DNA of 64,000 nucleotides from Gemmatimonadetes bacterium bin94 (lineage in GTDB: Bacteria; Gemmatimonadota; Gemmatimonadetes; Longimicrobiales; Gaopeijiaceae), in the NCBI GenBank assembly GCA_002238865.1, contig MPNE01000007.1:105019-169018 (forward strand). The letters are read 5' to 3'. A program made the translations under genes and the position numbers. The notes under the pieces were generated by a model. It saw only the letters and a program-made list of their open reading frames with translations, made no database searches and was not told the origin of the DNA. This document shows positions 20,050 through 28,884 of the stretch, piece after piece; position 1 is the stretch's first letter, and each line of letters starts with the position of its first letter.

Positions 20050-20871
20050 CTAGAACCTGATCCCAATCCCGCCCGTGATCTGCAGCCCGTTCAGATCAAG
20101 GTCCGGAAACCCCGTAAAATCCGGCGAGTCGATGGGCGCGCTGGCAATACCATACCGTGCTTCGCCCGTGAAAACCAGCCGGCCGTTGACATTCACGTCC
20201 ATGCCACCCGCGAAATGCACGGTCGCTCCTCTTTCGGTCGCGTAGAAACGCTCGTTGAATATGTCCAGCGTTTCGTAGTCCACGAAATCTCCCCACTGCT
20301 CGAAGCGGTAGGTTACCAACCCGCCGGCGACCGCCCCATAGAGATTCCAGGTCCGCGGGATCCAGGCGAACCTGCCCACCGACCGGCCCCGTTCCCAAAG
20401 GTAGGCCTTGACCCCGACCGTGACGGGCACGGTCGAAAACGCGGTGGTCTGCTCGATGGGGAGATCGTCCGTATCCACCCAGTCACGAAACTCGGACCGG
20501 GTCTCGGAGGCGTTGTAGCCGACTGCCACGGTGATGTCCATCCGCGGCGTGGTACGGATCCCCAATTCGCCGCCGATCGACATCCCGGCCAGATCGCGCG
20601 ATTCCACCGTCAGCTCTTCGCGCGTCAGATCCCACAGGCTCTGGATGTCGCTTCCTCCGCCCGCGCGCGGCATGTGATAGCCGGCCTTGACGGTCAGGGA
20701 GACCCGGGGCATGCCGAGAAGGAAGCCACGGTCCTGGGCCTGCAATCCCACGGCTCCCGCCATGCCCAGCACCACCATGCCGGCGAAAAGCGCCAGCGAC
20801 CGCCGGAGTCCCGGCTTTCCCGGGCGGCGGACCTTCCCACGGAGGGGAAACATCGTCGAGTGACGGAACAT
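20050..20871 (-). CDS. Outer-membrane beta-barrel protein
   Basis: A 273-residue predicted outer-membrane barrel. The signal peptide covers about residues 20-45 (..AGAVGLQAQ). The mature part has alternating amphipathic strands (VSLTVKAGYHM, MDITVAVGYNAS, LVFTGEARYGI) and ends in GIGIRF; the terminal Phe is the usual BAM recognition residue. ATG 20871 has AGGAG 6 nt upstream; a longer open frame to 21084 is not supported. Function beyond a small OmpA/OmpW-like barrel is unknown. Confidence 0.75.
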   Translation of the reverse strand: MFRHSTMFPLRGKVRRPGKPGLRRSLALFAGMVVLGMAGAVGLQAQDRGFLLGMPRVSLTVKAGYHMPRAGGGSDIQSLWDLTREELTVESRDLAGMSIGGELGIRTTPRMDITVAVGYNASETRSEFRDWVDTDDLPIEQTTAFSTVPVTVGVKAYLWERGRSVGRFAWIPRTWNLYGAVAGGLVTYRFEQWGDFVDYETLDIFNERFYATERGATVHFAGGMDVNVNGRLVFTGEARYGIASAPIDSPDFTGFPDLDLNGLQITGGIGIRF

Positions 20872-21038
20872 TGAACGCTCCTGTTTTGGGGGTTGGCTAC
20901 CCTTTCCGCAAGATCCGTGCCTGCCTGGGAAACCGCTCCGGACCAGGGAAAACGGGCCATTTCGACGCGGGAGGGGACGTCGAAGGCCGGATCTCGTCCC
21001 GGCGGACAAGCCTCGCGAGGGGACACCGTGTGTCACTG

Positions 21039-21857
21039 TCAGGGGACAAGCGTGCGCTCCAGGTAGTCCTTCAGGCGCTGCCACGCATCGGCGGCGGGCG
21101 CGGCGCGCACATCGGGGTCCTCGTCCACGCGGAGCCAGAACCCGTGGTTGACGTCGTCGTAGATGTGCAGGTCGTGCTCCACGCCCGCGGCGCGCAACGC
21201 GGCTTCGAAGGCGGCCACCGACTCCGGCGACGGGCCGCCATCGAGCGCGGCGAAGGTCCCGTACACCTCATGGTCCAGGCCGGCGACCACCTCCGGGTCG
21301 TCCACCAGGCGGCCGTAGAAGATGGCCGTGGCCTCGTGATTCACGCCATCGAGACCGAACGACAGGGCGACGCCCCCGCCGAAGCACCACCCCATCGCGC
21401 CGACCCGGCCGGTCACGTCGGAGCGTCCCTTCAGGTAGGCCACCGCCGCGTTCAGGTTGGCGATCATCGCATCGGAGTTGGCCTGCGCTTCCTGTACCAG
21501 CGCGATGTTCTCGTCACGGTTCGCGCCGGTGCGTCCCTGGAAGAGGTCTGCCGCGAGCGTGACGTACCCCTCGTCGGCGAAGTCGTCGGCGAGCTGACGC
21601 ACCCGGTCCTGAAGGCCGTTCCACTCGTGGATGATGACCAGCGCGGGGAACGGGCCTTCACCCCCCGGCACGGCAAGGTAGCCGGTTGTGCGTGTGTCGC
21701 CGTCGACGTATTGGAGGTCCGTGCCCTCCAGGGAGCCGCCTTCGCCCATGATTGCGGGGGGCAGTTCGGCACTCGTGCCGGGGTCGTCGGGGGGAGGGGG
21801 GTCGCTGCAGGCGACGGCGAACAGAAAGAGCGGGCCAGTGGAAATAAGTCGGCGCAT
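21039..21857 (-). CDS. Dienelactone hydrolase-family lipoprotein
   Basis: A 272-residue alpha/beta hydrolase. The N-terminal MRRL..FAVACSD gives a likely lipidated Cys17. The catalytic nucleophile Cys is in GWCFGGG, with a late YDDVNHGF segment supplying the His and an Asp between, as in dienelactone hydrolase. ATG 21857 is preferred to 21875 because AAGGAG sits 9 nt before it. Export is unusual for classic chlorocatechol DLH, so it probably acts on another ester or lactone outside the cytoplasm. Divergent from the MBL/M20 pair. Confidence 0.88.
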   Translation of the reverse strand: MRRLISTGPLFLFAVACSDPPPPDDPGTSAELPPAIMGEGGSLEGTDLQYVDGDTRTTGYLAVPGGEGPFPALVIIHEWNGLQDRVRQLADDFADEGYVTLAADLFQGRTGANRDENIALVQEAQANSDAMIANLNAAVAYLKGRSDVTGRVGAMGWCFGGGVALSFGLDGVNHEATAIFYGRLVDDPEVVAGLDHEVYGTFAALDGGPSPESVAAFEAALRAAGVEHDLHIYDDVNHGFWLRVDEDPDVRAAPAADAWQRLKDYLERTLVP

Positions 21858-21997
21858 GGACGTATTCTCCTTCATTGGTGATCATCCGACGTGAGGGTCA
21901 CAGGGATCAATAGGAGCGGGGCACCGGCCGCCGTCAAACCTTTTCGGGGCCGGTTGCGGGTCGCTCGCGCATACGCCGAACAGGCGGGAGACAGAGA

Positions 21998-22918
21998 ATG
22001 AGGAATCCGTTGTGGAGCCGAAGGAACCGCATCGCCGGGGTAGCCGCCGCGGTGGTGCTGGCCGGGGGTGCCGCGGCAGGACCGGTCGCCGGCCAGCAGG
22101 ACATGTCGCAGGTGGAGATCGAAACCGTGCAGCTCGAGGGTGACCTCTTCATGCTGATGGGAAGGGGCGGGAACATCGGCCTGTCGGTGGGCGACGACGG
22201 CGCCTTTCTCATCGATGACCAGTTTGCGCCCCTGACCGGCAAGATCCTCGCGGCCGTCGCGGAGGTGACGGATCAGCCCGTGCGCTGGGTGCTCAACACC
22301 CACTGGCACGGCGATCACACGGGCGGCAACGAGAACCTGGGCGGCGCCGGGGCGATGATCGTCGCTCACCGGAACGTATACCGCCGCATGAATCCGGCCG
22401 AGTTCGCCGATGTGGTGGGTCGTTCGGATCAGGCCGCGAGGGCCGCGTTGCCCGTCGTGACCTTCGCCGACGGTGTCACCTTCCATTGGAACGGGCGGCA
22501 CATCGACGTAACCCATGTCGGCGAGGCCCACACGGATGGCGACGTGATCGTGCATTTTCCACGTGCCAACGTCTTCCACATGGGGGACACCTTCTTCCGG
22601 GGCCGCTATCCGTTCATCGACGTCGACAGCGGGGGAGGAGTCGACGGAGTGATTGCCGCGGCCAACCTGGTGCTGGAGCGGTCGAGCGGGGGAACGCGGA
22701 TCATCCCGGGCCACGGCGACCTGGCTGCGCCCGAACACCTGCGCGCCTACCGGGACATGCTGGAGACGGTGCGCATGCGCGTGGCCAGCCTCGTGGCCAA
22801 TGGCCGGACCGAGGATCAGGTCGTCGCCGCCGCACCCACGTCGGATCTGGATGGCGTTTGGGGCGACAACCCCGAGCGCTTCGTCCGGGCCGTGTACAAG
22901 AGCCTTTCGGGAACCTGA
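21998..22918 (+). CDS. Secreted metallo-beta-lactamase-fold hydrolase
   Basis: A 306-residue exported MBL-fold enzyme with an intact zinc motif THWHGDHTGGN (H102, H104, D106, H107), later His/Asp ligands in HVGEAHTDGDVIVHF, and IPGHGDL. The signal peptide ends near PVAGQQ. The family includes subclass B-like lactamases, lactonases and QuiP-like hydrolases; the substrate is not deducible. The M20 gene follows after 15 nt, so they probably form an operon. Confidence 0.88.
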   Translation: MRNPLWSRRNRIAGVAAAVVLAGGAAAGPVAGQQDMSQVEIETVQLEGDLFMLMGRGGNIGLSVGDDGAFLIDDQFAPLTGKILAAVAEVTDQPVRWVLNTHWHGDHTGGNENLGGAGAMIVAHRNVYRRMNPAEFADVVGRSDQAARAALPVVTFADGVTFHWNGRHIDVTHVGEAHTDGDVIVHFPRANVFHMGDTFFRGRYPFIDVDSGGGVDGVIAAANLVLERSSGGTRIIPGHGDLAAPEHLRAYRDMLETVRMRVASLVANGRTEDQVVAAAPTSDLDGVWGDNPERFVRAVYKSLSGT

Positions 22919-22933
22919 GCAAGGGATGACAAG

Positions 22934-24367
22934 ATGATCAGCAGACTTCGCACCATGTGGGGGATCCGTTCACGTCGGTCGGCCCGACGCCCCCGTCAGG
23001 CCGGGCTCGCCGGCATTGCCGCCCTCCCGGTGTTGGCGGCCGCCGTGCCGCTCACTCCGCTCGTTGCCCAGGACACGCAGGATGCAAGGGTCGACGAAGT
23101 GCTTGCCGGAGTACAGGACTCCATCATTCGGCTTCGGGAGACGATCCACCAAAACCCTGAGCTCGGGAACCGCGAGTTCAAGACGGCGGTGCTCGTCGCC
23201 GACCACCTCCGCGCGCTCGGCTTCGACGAGGTCCGGACGGGGATCGCGCACACGGGCGTGGTGGGGATCCTGCGTGGCGGTCTTCCCGGTCCGGTGGTGG
23301 CAGTGCGGGCCGACATGGACGCGCTGCCGGTCACCGAGGACACCCCGTACCCCTTCAAGTCGACCGTGCGCACGACCTATCTCGGCCAGGAGGTGGGGGT
23401 GTCGCACGCGTGCGGCCACGACATTCATGTGGCGGTTCAGCTCGGCGTGGCGGCCATCCTGGCCTCGATGCGCGATGAGCTCCCCGGTACGGTCAAGTTC
23501 ATCTTTCAGCCCGCGGAGGAGGGCCCCCCGCCCGGCGAAGAGGGTGGCGCGGACCTGATGGTGGCCGAGGGCGTGCTGGAAGATCCCGCCCCCAGCGCGA
23601 TCTTCGGCCTCCACAGCTTCGCCGAGATGGAGGTGGGCAAGGTGGGCTTCACCTCCGGGCCCGCGCTCGCCGCGGTGGATCACTTCAAGATCCGCGTGAC
23701 GGGGAAACAGTCGCACGGGGCCGCGCCCCACCTCGGCGTGGATCCCATCGTGATGGCGTCGCAGGCGGTCACCGCGTTCCAGACCATCCGGTCGCGCAAT
23801 CTCAACCCGCTCGAGCCCAGCGTGATCACGGTGGGGATCGTTCGGGGCGGGACCCGCTTCAACATCATCCCCGATGTGGTCGAGATGGAGGGCACGGTGC
23901 GGACCTACAACCCCGACGTGCGCGATGCGGTCGAGCGTCGCATGGGCGAAATCCTCGCCGGGATCACCGGGGCGGGTGGCGGCACCTTCGAGCTGGACTA
24001 CGATCGCGGCACGCCTGCGACGATCAACGACCCCGAGCTGGGCGTGCGGATGCTGCCCACGCTGGAGCGGGTGGTGGGCGCCGAGAACGTCGTGGCGCTC
24101 GATCCCACAATGGGCGGCGAGGACTTCGCCTACTTTGCCAACGAGGTCCCCGGGTTCTTCTTCCGGCTGGGTCAGGTCAAGCCGGGCGGAACCTCGGGGG
24201 GGCACCACACGCCCGACTTCCAGGCCGACAACTCGGCCGTGCCGGTGGGCATCCGCGCGATGACCAACCTGTTGCTCGACTACCTGAAGGAAGCCGCGGC
24301 GAACCCCCGCGTAAGCAGCGAGGGTTCTGCCGCGGGCTGGCAATCGGGGAGGCCGGCGACGGAGTAG
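22934..24367 (+). CDS. Exported M20-family amidohydrolase (hippurate/IAA-amino acid hydrolase-like)
   Basis: A 477-residue zinc amidohydrolase. After an Arg-rich, twin-arginine-like N-terminus and hydrophobic segment (to about residue 45), the M20D motifs follow: VAVRADMDALPV, SHACGHDIH (metal Cys/His/Asp), QPAEEGPP (metal/catalytic Glu), the FHSF-like LHSFAE segment, and late MGGEDFAYF. It cleaves N-acyl amino acids or similar amides. It lies 15 nt downstream of the MBL gene and is probably co-transcribed. The last 30 residues are an unusual low-complexity extension. Confidence 0.9.
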   Translation: MISRLRTMWGIRSRRSARRPRQAGLAGIAALPVLAAAVPLTPLVAQDTQDARVDEVLAGVQDSIIRLRETIHQNPELGNREFKTAVLVADHLRALGFDEVRTGIAHTGVVGILRGGLPGPVVAVRADMDALPVTEDTPYPFKSTVRTTYLGQEVGVSHACGHDIHVAVQLGVAAILASMRDELPGTVKFIFQPAEEGPPPGEEGGADLMVAEGVLEDPAPSAIFGLHSFAEMEVGKVGFTSGPALAAVDHFKIRVTGKQSHGAAPHLGVDPIVMASQAVTAFQTIRSRNLNPLEPSVITVGIVRGGTRFNIIPDVVEMEGTVRTYNPDVRDAVERRMGEILAGITGAGGGTFELDYDRGTPATINDPELGVRMLPTLERVVGAENVVALDPTMGGEDFAYFANEVPGFFFRLGQVKPGGTSGGHHTPDFQADNSAVPVGIRAMTNLLLDYLKEAAANPRVSSEGSAAGWQSGRPATE

Positions 24368-24373
24368 CCCGGC

Positions 24374-26032
24374 TCAGTAGGCGTCCCGATGCACCCCGGC
24401 GACCGCGCGGCCCGATGGGTCGACGGTCCTGGACAGCGCTTCGTCCCAGGCGAGCGCCTCGGGGGTCGAGCAGGCCACGCTGGGGCCTCCGGGAACGCAG
24501 TGTGCCGCGGCGGGCAGGGGGAAATGGGATTCGAAGATCCGCCTGTACAGGCAGGATTCCTTGTCCGTGGGCGGATTGTGCGTGAAGCGATGGGGTGCGC
24601 TCGCCATTTCGCGGTCGCTGACGGTCCGATCCGCGTGGTCTTTCAGTGAATCGATCCACGAGTAGCCCACACCATCGGAAAACTGCTCCTTCTGGCGCCA
24701 CAGCACCTCGTCCGGCAGGCAGCCGGCAAAGGCCTCTCGCAGGATCCGCTTCTCGATGCCGCCGGCGGGCATCTTCCCGGCCGGGTCCATCGACATGGCC
24801 ACATCCAGGAATTCCTTGTCGAGGAAGGGGACCCGGGCTTCGACCCCCCACGCCGCCATTGCCTTGTTGGCCCGCAGGCAGTCGAACTGGTGAAGTCGGT
24901 CGAGCTTGCGGACGGTTTCCTCGTGGAAGGCGCGCGCGTCGGGCGCCCGGTGGAAGTACAGGTCGCCGCCGAACACCTCGTCCGCCCCCTCGCCCGACAG
25001 CACCATCTTGATCCCCAGGGTGCGGATGCGACGGGCCATAAGGTACATGGGCGTGGCCGCGCGCACCGTGGTCACGTCGAAGGTCTCCAGGTGATGGATG
25101 ACGTCGGACAGCGCGTCGAGTCCCTCCTGCACGGTGAAGTGGAACTCGTGGTGGACGGTGCCGATGTGGTCGGCCACGAGCCTGGCGCTGGCCATGTCCG
25201 GTGAGCCTTCAAGGCCGATACAGAACGAGTGGAGACGTGGCCACCACGCCTCGGTCCTGTCGTCGTCCTCGATCCGGTTACGGGCGTACATCTGGGCCAC
25301 TGCGGAGATGATCGAGGAGTCCAGCCCGCCGGACAGCAGGACGCCATAGGGCACATCGGACATGAGCTGCCGGTGCACCGCCGCCTGCAGGGCCTCGCGA
25401 ATCGCCGCAGGGTCGGGGTCGGCGTTGGCGGCAGCGTGGCTCCTCCATTCCCTGTGGTAGTATGGCCTGGCGCGTCCTTCGAGCGAATCCAGGAAGTGCC
25501 CGGGAGGAAACTCGGTGACGCTTCGGCAGACGGGGGTGAGCGCCTTCATCTCGGACGCCACATGGAAGCGGCCCTCATCGTCGTGACCTGTGTACAGGGG
25601 GACGATTCCCAGATGGTCGCGCGCGATGAGGTACCGGTCCTGCATGGCGTCGTAGAGGACGAAGGCGAAGATGCCGTTCAGTCTGTCGAGGAAGCCGGAT
25701 CCCTCTTCGGCGTACAGCGCAAGGATAACCTCGCAATCACTCCGGGTCCGGAACCGGAACGGGTGCGCCAGGCCGGCCTCCAGCGCCCGGTGGTTGTAGA
25801 TCTCGCCGTTGACAGCCAGCGCCACGGTTCCGTCCGCGCCGAGGAGTGGCTGTGACCCATGCTCCACATCCACGATCGCCAGGCGGTTGTGGGCAAGGAT
25901 CGCCCGTTCATGGGCGAAGACACCGGACCAGTCGGGTCCGCGATGCCGCTGGAGTCTGGACAGAGCCAGCACACGGTCCCTGGAAGGCGGGTCGGCGGGA
26001 TCGAGGTCGAGGATGGCGAGGACGGAACACAT
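24374..26032 (-). CDS. asnB: Asparagine synthase (glutamine-hydrolysing)
   Basis: A 552-residue cytoplasmic enzyme making asparagine from aspartate, glutamine and ATP. The start MCS places the N-terminal nucleophile Cys2. The class II glutaminase domain (RHRGPDWSG, NRLAIVD, VNGEIYNH) spans to about residue 190. The synthetase domain follows with the pyrophosphate loop SGGLDSS and KMVLSGEGADEVFGGD. The length matches E. coli AsnB. Longer open sequence upstream of 26032 is not coding. Because both domains are complete, I read it as primary metabolism and not as a lasso-peptide cyclase, even though the peptide cluster is nearby. Confidence 0.95.
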   Translation of the reverse strand: MCSVLAILDLDPADPPSRDRVLALSRLQRHRGPDWSGVFAHERAILAHNRLAIVDVEHGSQPLLGADGTVALAVNGEIYNHRALEAGLAHPFRFRTRSDCEVILALYAEEGSGFLDRLNGIFAFVLYDAMQDRYLIARDHLGIVPLYTGHDDEGRFHVASEMKALTPVCRSVTEFPPGHFLDSLEGRARPYYHREWRSHAAANADPDPAAIREALQAAVHRQLMSDVPYGVLLSGGLDSSIISAVAQMYARNRIEDDDRTEAWWPRLHSFCIGLEGSPDMASARLVADHIGTVHHEFHFTVQEGLDALSDVIHHLETFDVTTVRAATPMYLMARRIRTLGIKMVLSGEGADEVFGGDLYFHRAPDARAFHEETVRKLDRLHQFDCLRANKAMAAWGVEARVPFLDKEFLDVAMSMDPAGKMPAGGIEKRILREAFAGCLPDEVLWRQKEQFSDGVGYSWIDSLKDHADRTVSDREMASAPHRFTHNPPTDKESCLYRRIFESHFPLPAAAHCVPGGPSVACSTPEALAWDEALSRTVDPSGRAVAGVHRDAY

Positions 26033-26103
26033 TGCGTTAAGATACCGTGACTGTACGCCGCAGCGGTACTGTACCCTCCCACTACCTGAAGACGGCCAGA
26101 CCC

Positions 26104-26739
26104 ATGACAACCACCATTCGATCCCTTGCAAGGGTGCGCTACGTCGCCCTCGTCGCCCTTGCCGGTGTCCTCGCCCTGGCTCCGGCCGCCTGGGGTCAGA
26201 CCCTCGGCCCGGCCGACGGGCATGACCTTCCGCCTGCCGACCTGGAGCGCGTCGGCGTCGGCGACGAGGCACCGCTCTTCACCCTGGAGTCGTACGATGG
26301 CGGTGCGGTCGATCTCGCCGGCTTTCGGGGCGACAGGAACGTGGTGCTGGTCTTCTACCGGGGCCACTGGTGACCGTACTGCGCCAGTCAGCTCGTGGAG
26401 CTGAGAGCCCTCCTCCCGGACGCACTCAAGGACGAAACCGAGATCGTGTCCGTGTCGGTCGACGACCGTGACGGGATGCAGCTTATGATCGACAGGGTGA
26501 CGGCCACCGACGGCATGGCACCCGATTTCATCATGCTGTCCGACCCGGATCACAGCGTGATCGACCGCTACGGTCTCTTCAACGAGGACGCGCCCCCCAA
26601 CCGTCCGCTCCCTCATCCGGCGACCTACGTGATCGACAAGGAAGGTGTCGTGCGATACCGCTTCGTCGAGGTCGACTACCGAGTGCGGCCGTCGAACGCC
26701 GAAGTCCTGGCGGCGCTGGAGGCCGCGGCGGGCAACTAG
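26104..26739 (+). CDS. Selenocysteine-containing peroxiredoxin-like protein (UxxC active site)
   Basis: A 211-residue exported AhpC/TSA-type protein read through an in-frame TGA at 26371-26373 (codon 90). The signal peptide is ..APAAWGQ. Before the TGA the redoxin region reads VLVFYRGHW; after it, PYCASQLVELRALL, giving FYRGHW-U-PYC, where relatives have GxWCPxC. The reading frame then continues without interruption through VSVSVDDRDGMQ, PATYVIDKEGVVRYRFVE, to the TAG stop. U90 with Cys93 makes a UxxC redox pair. A stable hairpin lies 16 nt after the TGA. Divergent from asnB; it ends before the C39/peptide cluster. Peroxide or thiol-disulfide activity is a family inference. Confidence 0.87.
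26371..26403 (+). promoter_or_regulatory. SECIS-like hairpin after UGA in the second peroxiredoxin
   Basis: Sixteen nt (26374-26389 region) after the TGA, CAGCTC (26389-26394) pairs perfectly with GAGCTG (26398-26403). The 3-nt loop is GTG, so a GU is exposed at the apex about 22 nt from the UGA. This fits the size and apical G-U of bacterial SECIS elements well. Confidence 0.6.
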
Positions 26740-26757
26740 GAGCTTTCCATGCGTCGT

Positions 26758-26775
26758 CGGGCGGAAATCTGCCCG
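26758..26775 (+). terminator. Probable terminator after the second selenoprotein gene
   Basis: CGGGCGG (26758-26764) pairs with CTGCCCG (26769-26775), with one G-U pair and a 4-nt loop AAAT. It is 18 nt after the TAG and followed by a moderately T-rich tract (TCATTTTCG). It would separate the peroxiredoxin from the peptide cluster. Confidence 0.45.
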
Positions 26776-26862
26776 TCCGGGGTCATTTTCGACTCGGTTT
26801 TGCGTCACCTGGAAAATCAGTCCCAACCAGACATGTAAGCGCACTCCAAAGGGTGGTACCGT

Positions 26863-27510
26863 GTGTCCCGCATGATCGCGGTGACGCACTCCAACGACGG
26901 ATTCCACCCAATGTCCGCATCCAGGCCCCCAGCCCTCGACCACAGCGCAAGACGACTCCAGCCGGGATCCGCTTCCCGGCGTGCGGTCGCTGCCCTGATC
27001 CTCTTCCTGGTTCCCGGGGCCCTTGTCGTGGCAAACCTCGCGGCGACCGATCTGCCGCGTCTCGGCAGGTTCGTCGCGCGCGTCGATCTCAGCATGACGG
27101 AGGCTACCTACCTCGGCCGTGATGGGGTGGTCCTGCAGTCCACGCTCACCGACTGCGGTCCGGCCGCGCTCGCCAACTTGATGCGCGACCTGGGCATGCA
27201 GGCTCCGTCGACGGATTCGCTGATGGTGCTCGCCGACACCGGGCCATTGGGCACGCGTGCCAGCGGCCTGATCCGGGCCGGAGACGCCCTGGGCCTGTCA
27301 CTGGCCATTGAGCGCGTGCCGCTGGCGATGCTGCCGGAGACACCGATGCCGTTCATTGCCTGGGTCAACCGCAACCACTTCGTGACGGTGACCGACAGAT
27401 CGCCCTCGGGCCTTCTGACGGTGGTGGATCCGCAGGTGGGTCGTTACTCGATCAGCGAATACGGGTTCAAGAGGATCTGGTCCGGGGAAGCACTGCTGCT
27501 CCGCGGATAG
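26863..27510 (+). CDS. Membrane-anchored stand-alone C39-type cysteine peptidase
   Basis: A 215-residue protein matching the C39 leader-peptidase domain that normally precedes bacteriocin ABC exporters. Here it stands alone. Visible catalytic set: oxyanion Gln92 and nucleophile Cys98 in LQSTLTDCGPAAL, His172 in NRNHFVTV, Asp189 in VVDPQVG. An Arg-rich stretch precedes one TM helix (about 41-60). By the positive-inside rule the protease domain should face the periplasm. The start is GTG 26863 (AAAGGG 9 nt upstream); ATG 26872 is an alternative. It sits 65 nt before five precursor-like genes with [IV]xG[GR] motifs and is their probable processing enzyme. Confidence 0.82.
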   Translation: MSRMIAVTHSNDGFHPMSASRPPALDHSARRLQPGSASRRAVAALILFLVPGALVVANLAATDLPRLGRFVARVDLSMTEATYLGRDGVVLQSTLTDCGPAALANLMRDLGMQAPSTDSLMVLADTGPLGTRASGLIRAGDALGLSLAIERVPLAMLPETPMPFIAWVNRNHFVTVTDRSPSGLLTVVDPQVGRYSISEYGFKRIWSGEALLLRG

Positions 27511-27575
27511 CAACCGGATCTACCGTGGCGAGGTGCGTCACGGACCCGTTTCACCCGAATCATTGGGAGGAAGGA

Positions 27576-27863
27576 ATGAAGGGATCACGTAATCGACGCA
27601 TCGTGGTCGCACTATGCCTCGGACTCGTCGCGGCGTCGGGGTCCCGGCACGCCGGAAGTGTGCGGGCCGAAACGTCACCACGAGTTCAGATCGCCGATGT
27701 TGACGGCCGGGGCTGGAAAACGTTCGCCGCTTGCGTGGGGTGCGGTGCCGGAGTCGTAGGGCTCACGATCACCGGGGGCTGGGCTGCTGCAGTCGCGTTA
27801 CCCGGATCCACGCTTGTGGTGGTTGGCTGCATTGCTTCGTGCAAAGCAGCAATTTTTGACTGA
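27576..27863 (+). CDS. Small secreted CX2C/CX3C peptide precursor 1
   Basis: A 95-residue precursor-like protein, first of five tandem paralogues. Basic start and hydrophobic segment (about 9-20), then a linker, then V42-D-G44-R45 as processing-like motif, then a hydrophobic C-terminal part. Cysteines: C53, C56, C85, C89 (CX2C-X28-CX3C). There is an additional Cys in the leader (C14). The GR/GW junction is shared with paralogue 4. Strong RBS GGGAGGAAGGA before ATG 27576; the frame open from 27525 is not used. Likely a bacteriocin-like or signalling peptide; activity unknown. Confidence 0.75.
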   Translation: MKGSRNRRIVVALCLGLVAASGSRHAGSVRAETSPRVQIADVDGRGWKTFAACVGCGAGVVGLTITGGWAAAVALPGSTLVVVGCIASCKAAIFD

Positions 27864-27884
27864 TTCCATAACTCCGGAGGAAAG

Positions 27885-28211
27885 ATGAAAAACACAATAG
27901 TTATCCTGGGGACCATTCTGGCCGTGGCTTCTCTCAACATCGGGATCGGCGGGGACCCCATGCCGACCGGATCCGAGGATTCGAGCGCGGTCGCGGACAA
28001 TGTCTCGCAGCCGACCCAACTCACAAGTGATGCGTCCATCGGAAATGTCATGGGCGGATTCGGGCCTTGGAAGAAGGCGGCGTGTATCGGCTGTGTGTCC
28101 CTGGCCCTGGGTGCCGGGGCAGCCACACTGGCCGGCCTCTGGGGGTTGGGGCTGGCAATGCCGGAGCTGCTCGGCGCTTGTGCATTTCTTTGCACCATCG
28201 CCTACGCGTGA
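27885..28211 (+). CDS. Small secreted CX2C/CX3C peptide precursor 2
   Basis: A 108-residue paralogue with the longest linker. The N-terminal hydrophobic stretch is residues 4-20. The processing-like motif is V55-M-G57-G58, followed by FGPWKK and then C67, C70, C99, C103 (CX2C-X28-CX3C). The C-terminal region is rich in Gly and Leu, with small-x3-small motifs that could pack helices. RBS GGAGG lies 4 nt before the ATG, 21 nt after peptide 1. Confidence 0.75.
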   Translation: MKNTIVILGTILAVASLNIGIGGDPMPTGSEDSSAVADNVSQPTQLTSDASIGNVMGGFGPWKKAACIGCVSLALGAGAATLAGLWGLGLAMPELLGACAFLCTIAYA

Positions 28212-28254
28212 TGCGTGTTTGTGGACTACGTTGGTCAACTTATGGAGGATGGCA

Positions 28255-28539
28255 ATGAAAACGATGACAGCGCAACGAGCCTTGAGAATCCTTACCGTTG
28301 TCTCGCTGGCCCAGGCGGCAGTCCTGCCGGGGCGTGCGCCCGGGCCCAACATCCCTGATGCGGAGGCAGCACCGCTGGTGCAGGCGGTACAGGCCCAGGC
28401 CGTGATGGGTGGTCAAAGCGAGGGCCACAAACTGGCATGCGTGTTGTGCTTTGCGGTGTCGCTCGTGACGATGGGCACGGGGATCGGCGTCGTGTTGTGG
28501 CCAACATGCGGAGTCGTTTGCGGTCTGCTGTTCGTGTAA
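28255..28539 (+). CDS. Small secreted CX2C/CX3C peptide precursor 3
   Basis: A 94-residue paralogue. Hydrophobic start (about 10-24), then LPGRAPGPNIPD, which aligns with the LGxRPxPD segment of peptides 4 and 5, and LVQAVQAQAV before the motif V50-M-G52-G53. Cysteines C62, C65, C85, C89 give CX2C-X19-CX3C. ATG 28255 sits 6 nt after GGAGG; the ATG at 28249 is too close to the RBS. Confidence 0.75.
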   Translation: MKTMTAQRALRILTVVSLAQAAVLPGRAPGPNIPDAEAAPLVQAVQAQAVMGGQSEGHKLACVLCFAVSLVTMGTGIGVVLWPTCGVVCGLLFV

Positions 28540-28565
28540 ACAACATGACAATAGGAGGTGGGAGT

Positions 28566-28856
28566 ATGAAAGCGACAGTATTGAGACAGATCATGATTTT
28601 CCCGATGATTCTCGGGTTGACACATACCGGCATGCTCGGTGTCCGTCCGAACCCGGACGGCATCCCGTCGTCATCTGGCGCATCGGTCGAGGTCGTACAA
28701 GTGGAGGACGATATCGAGGGCAGGGGGTGGCTGGAGAAGGTGGCTTGCATAGCGTGCTTTTCAGCGGTGGCCGTCGCGTCAACGGGTACCTTCGGAGGCG
28801 CCGCGATCGGTGGGCTCGCCGTGTGTGGAATGGTCTGCTACTACTTGCTCTATTGA
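28566..28856 (+). CDS. Small secreted CX2C/CX3C peptide precursor 4
   Basis: A 96-residue paralogue. N-terminal hydrophobic residues 8-24, MLGVRPNPD (23-31), then VEVVQVEDD and the motif I50-E-G52-R53 followed by GW. Cysteines C61, C64, C87, C91 (CX2C-X22-CX3C). The C-terminus is aromatic (CYYLLY). AGGAGG precedes the ATG. Start is 26 nt after peptide 3. Confidence 0.75.
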   Translation: MKATVLRQIMIFPMILGLTHTGMLGVRPNPDGIPSSSGASVEVVQVEDDIEGRGWLEKVACIACFSAVAVASTGTFGGAAIGGLAVCGMVCYYLLY

Positions 28857-28884
28857 TGAGCAAACGTGAGAAAGGGGCAAAACA

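Noticed and set aside
24374..26032. AsnB-like gene near the peptide cluster as a lasso-peptide cyclase
   Set aside because: It has the complete glutaminase domain with Cys2 and the normal AsnB length; there is no B-type leader protease or RRE partner, and it is divergent from the cluster.
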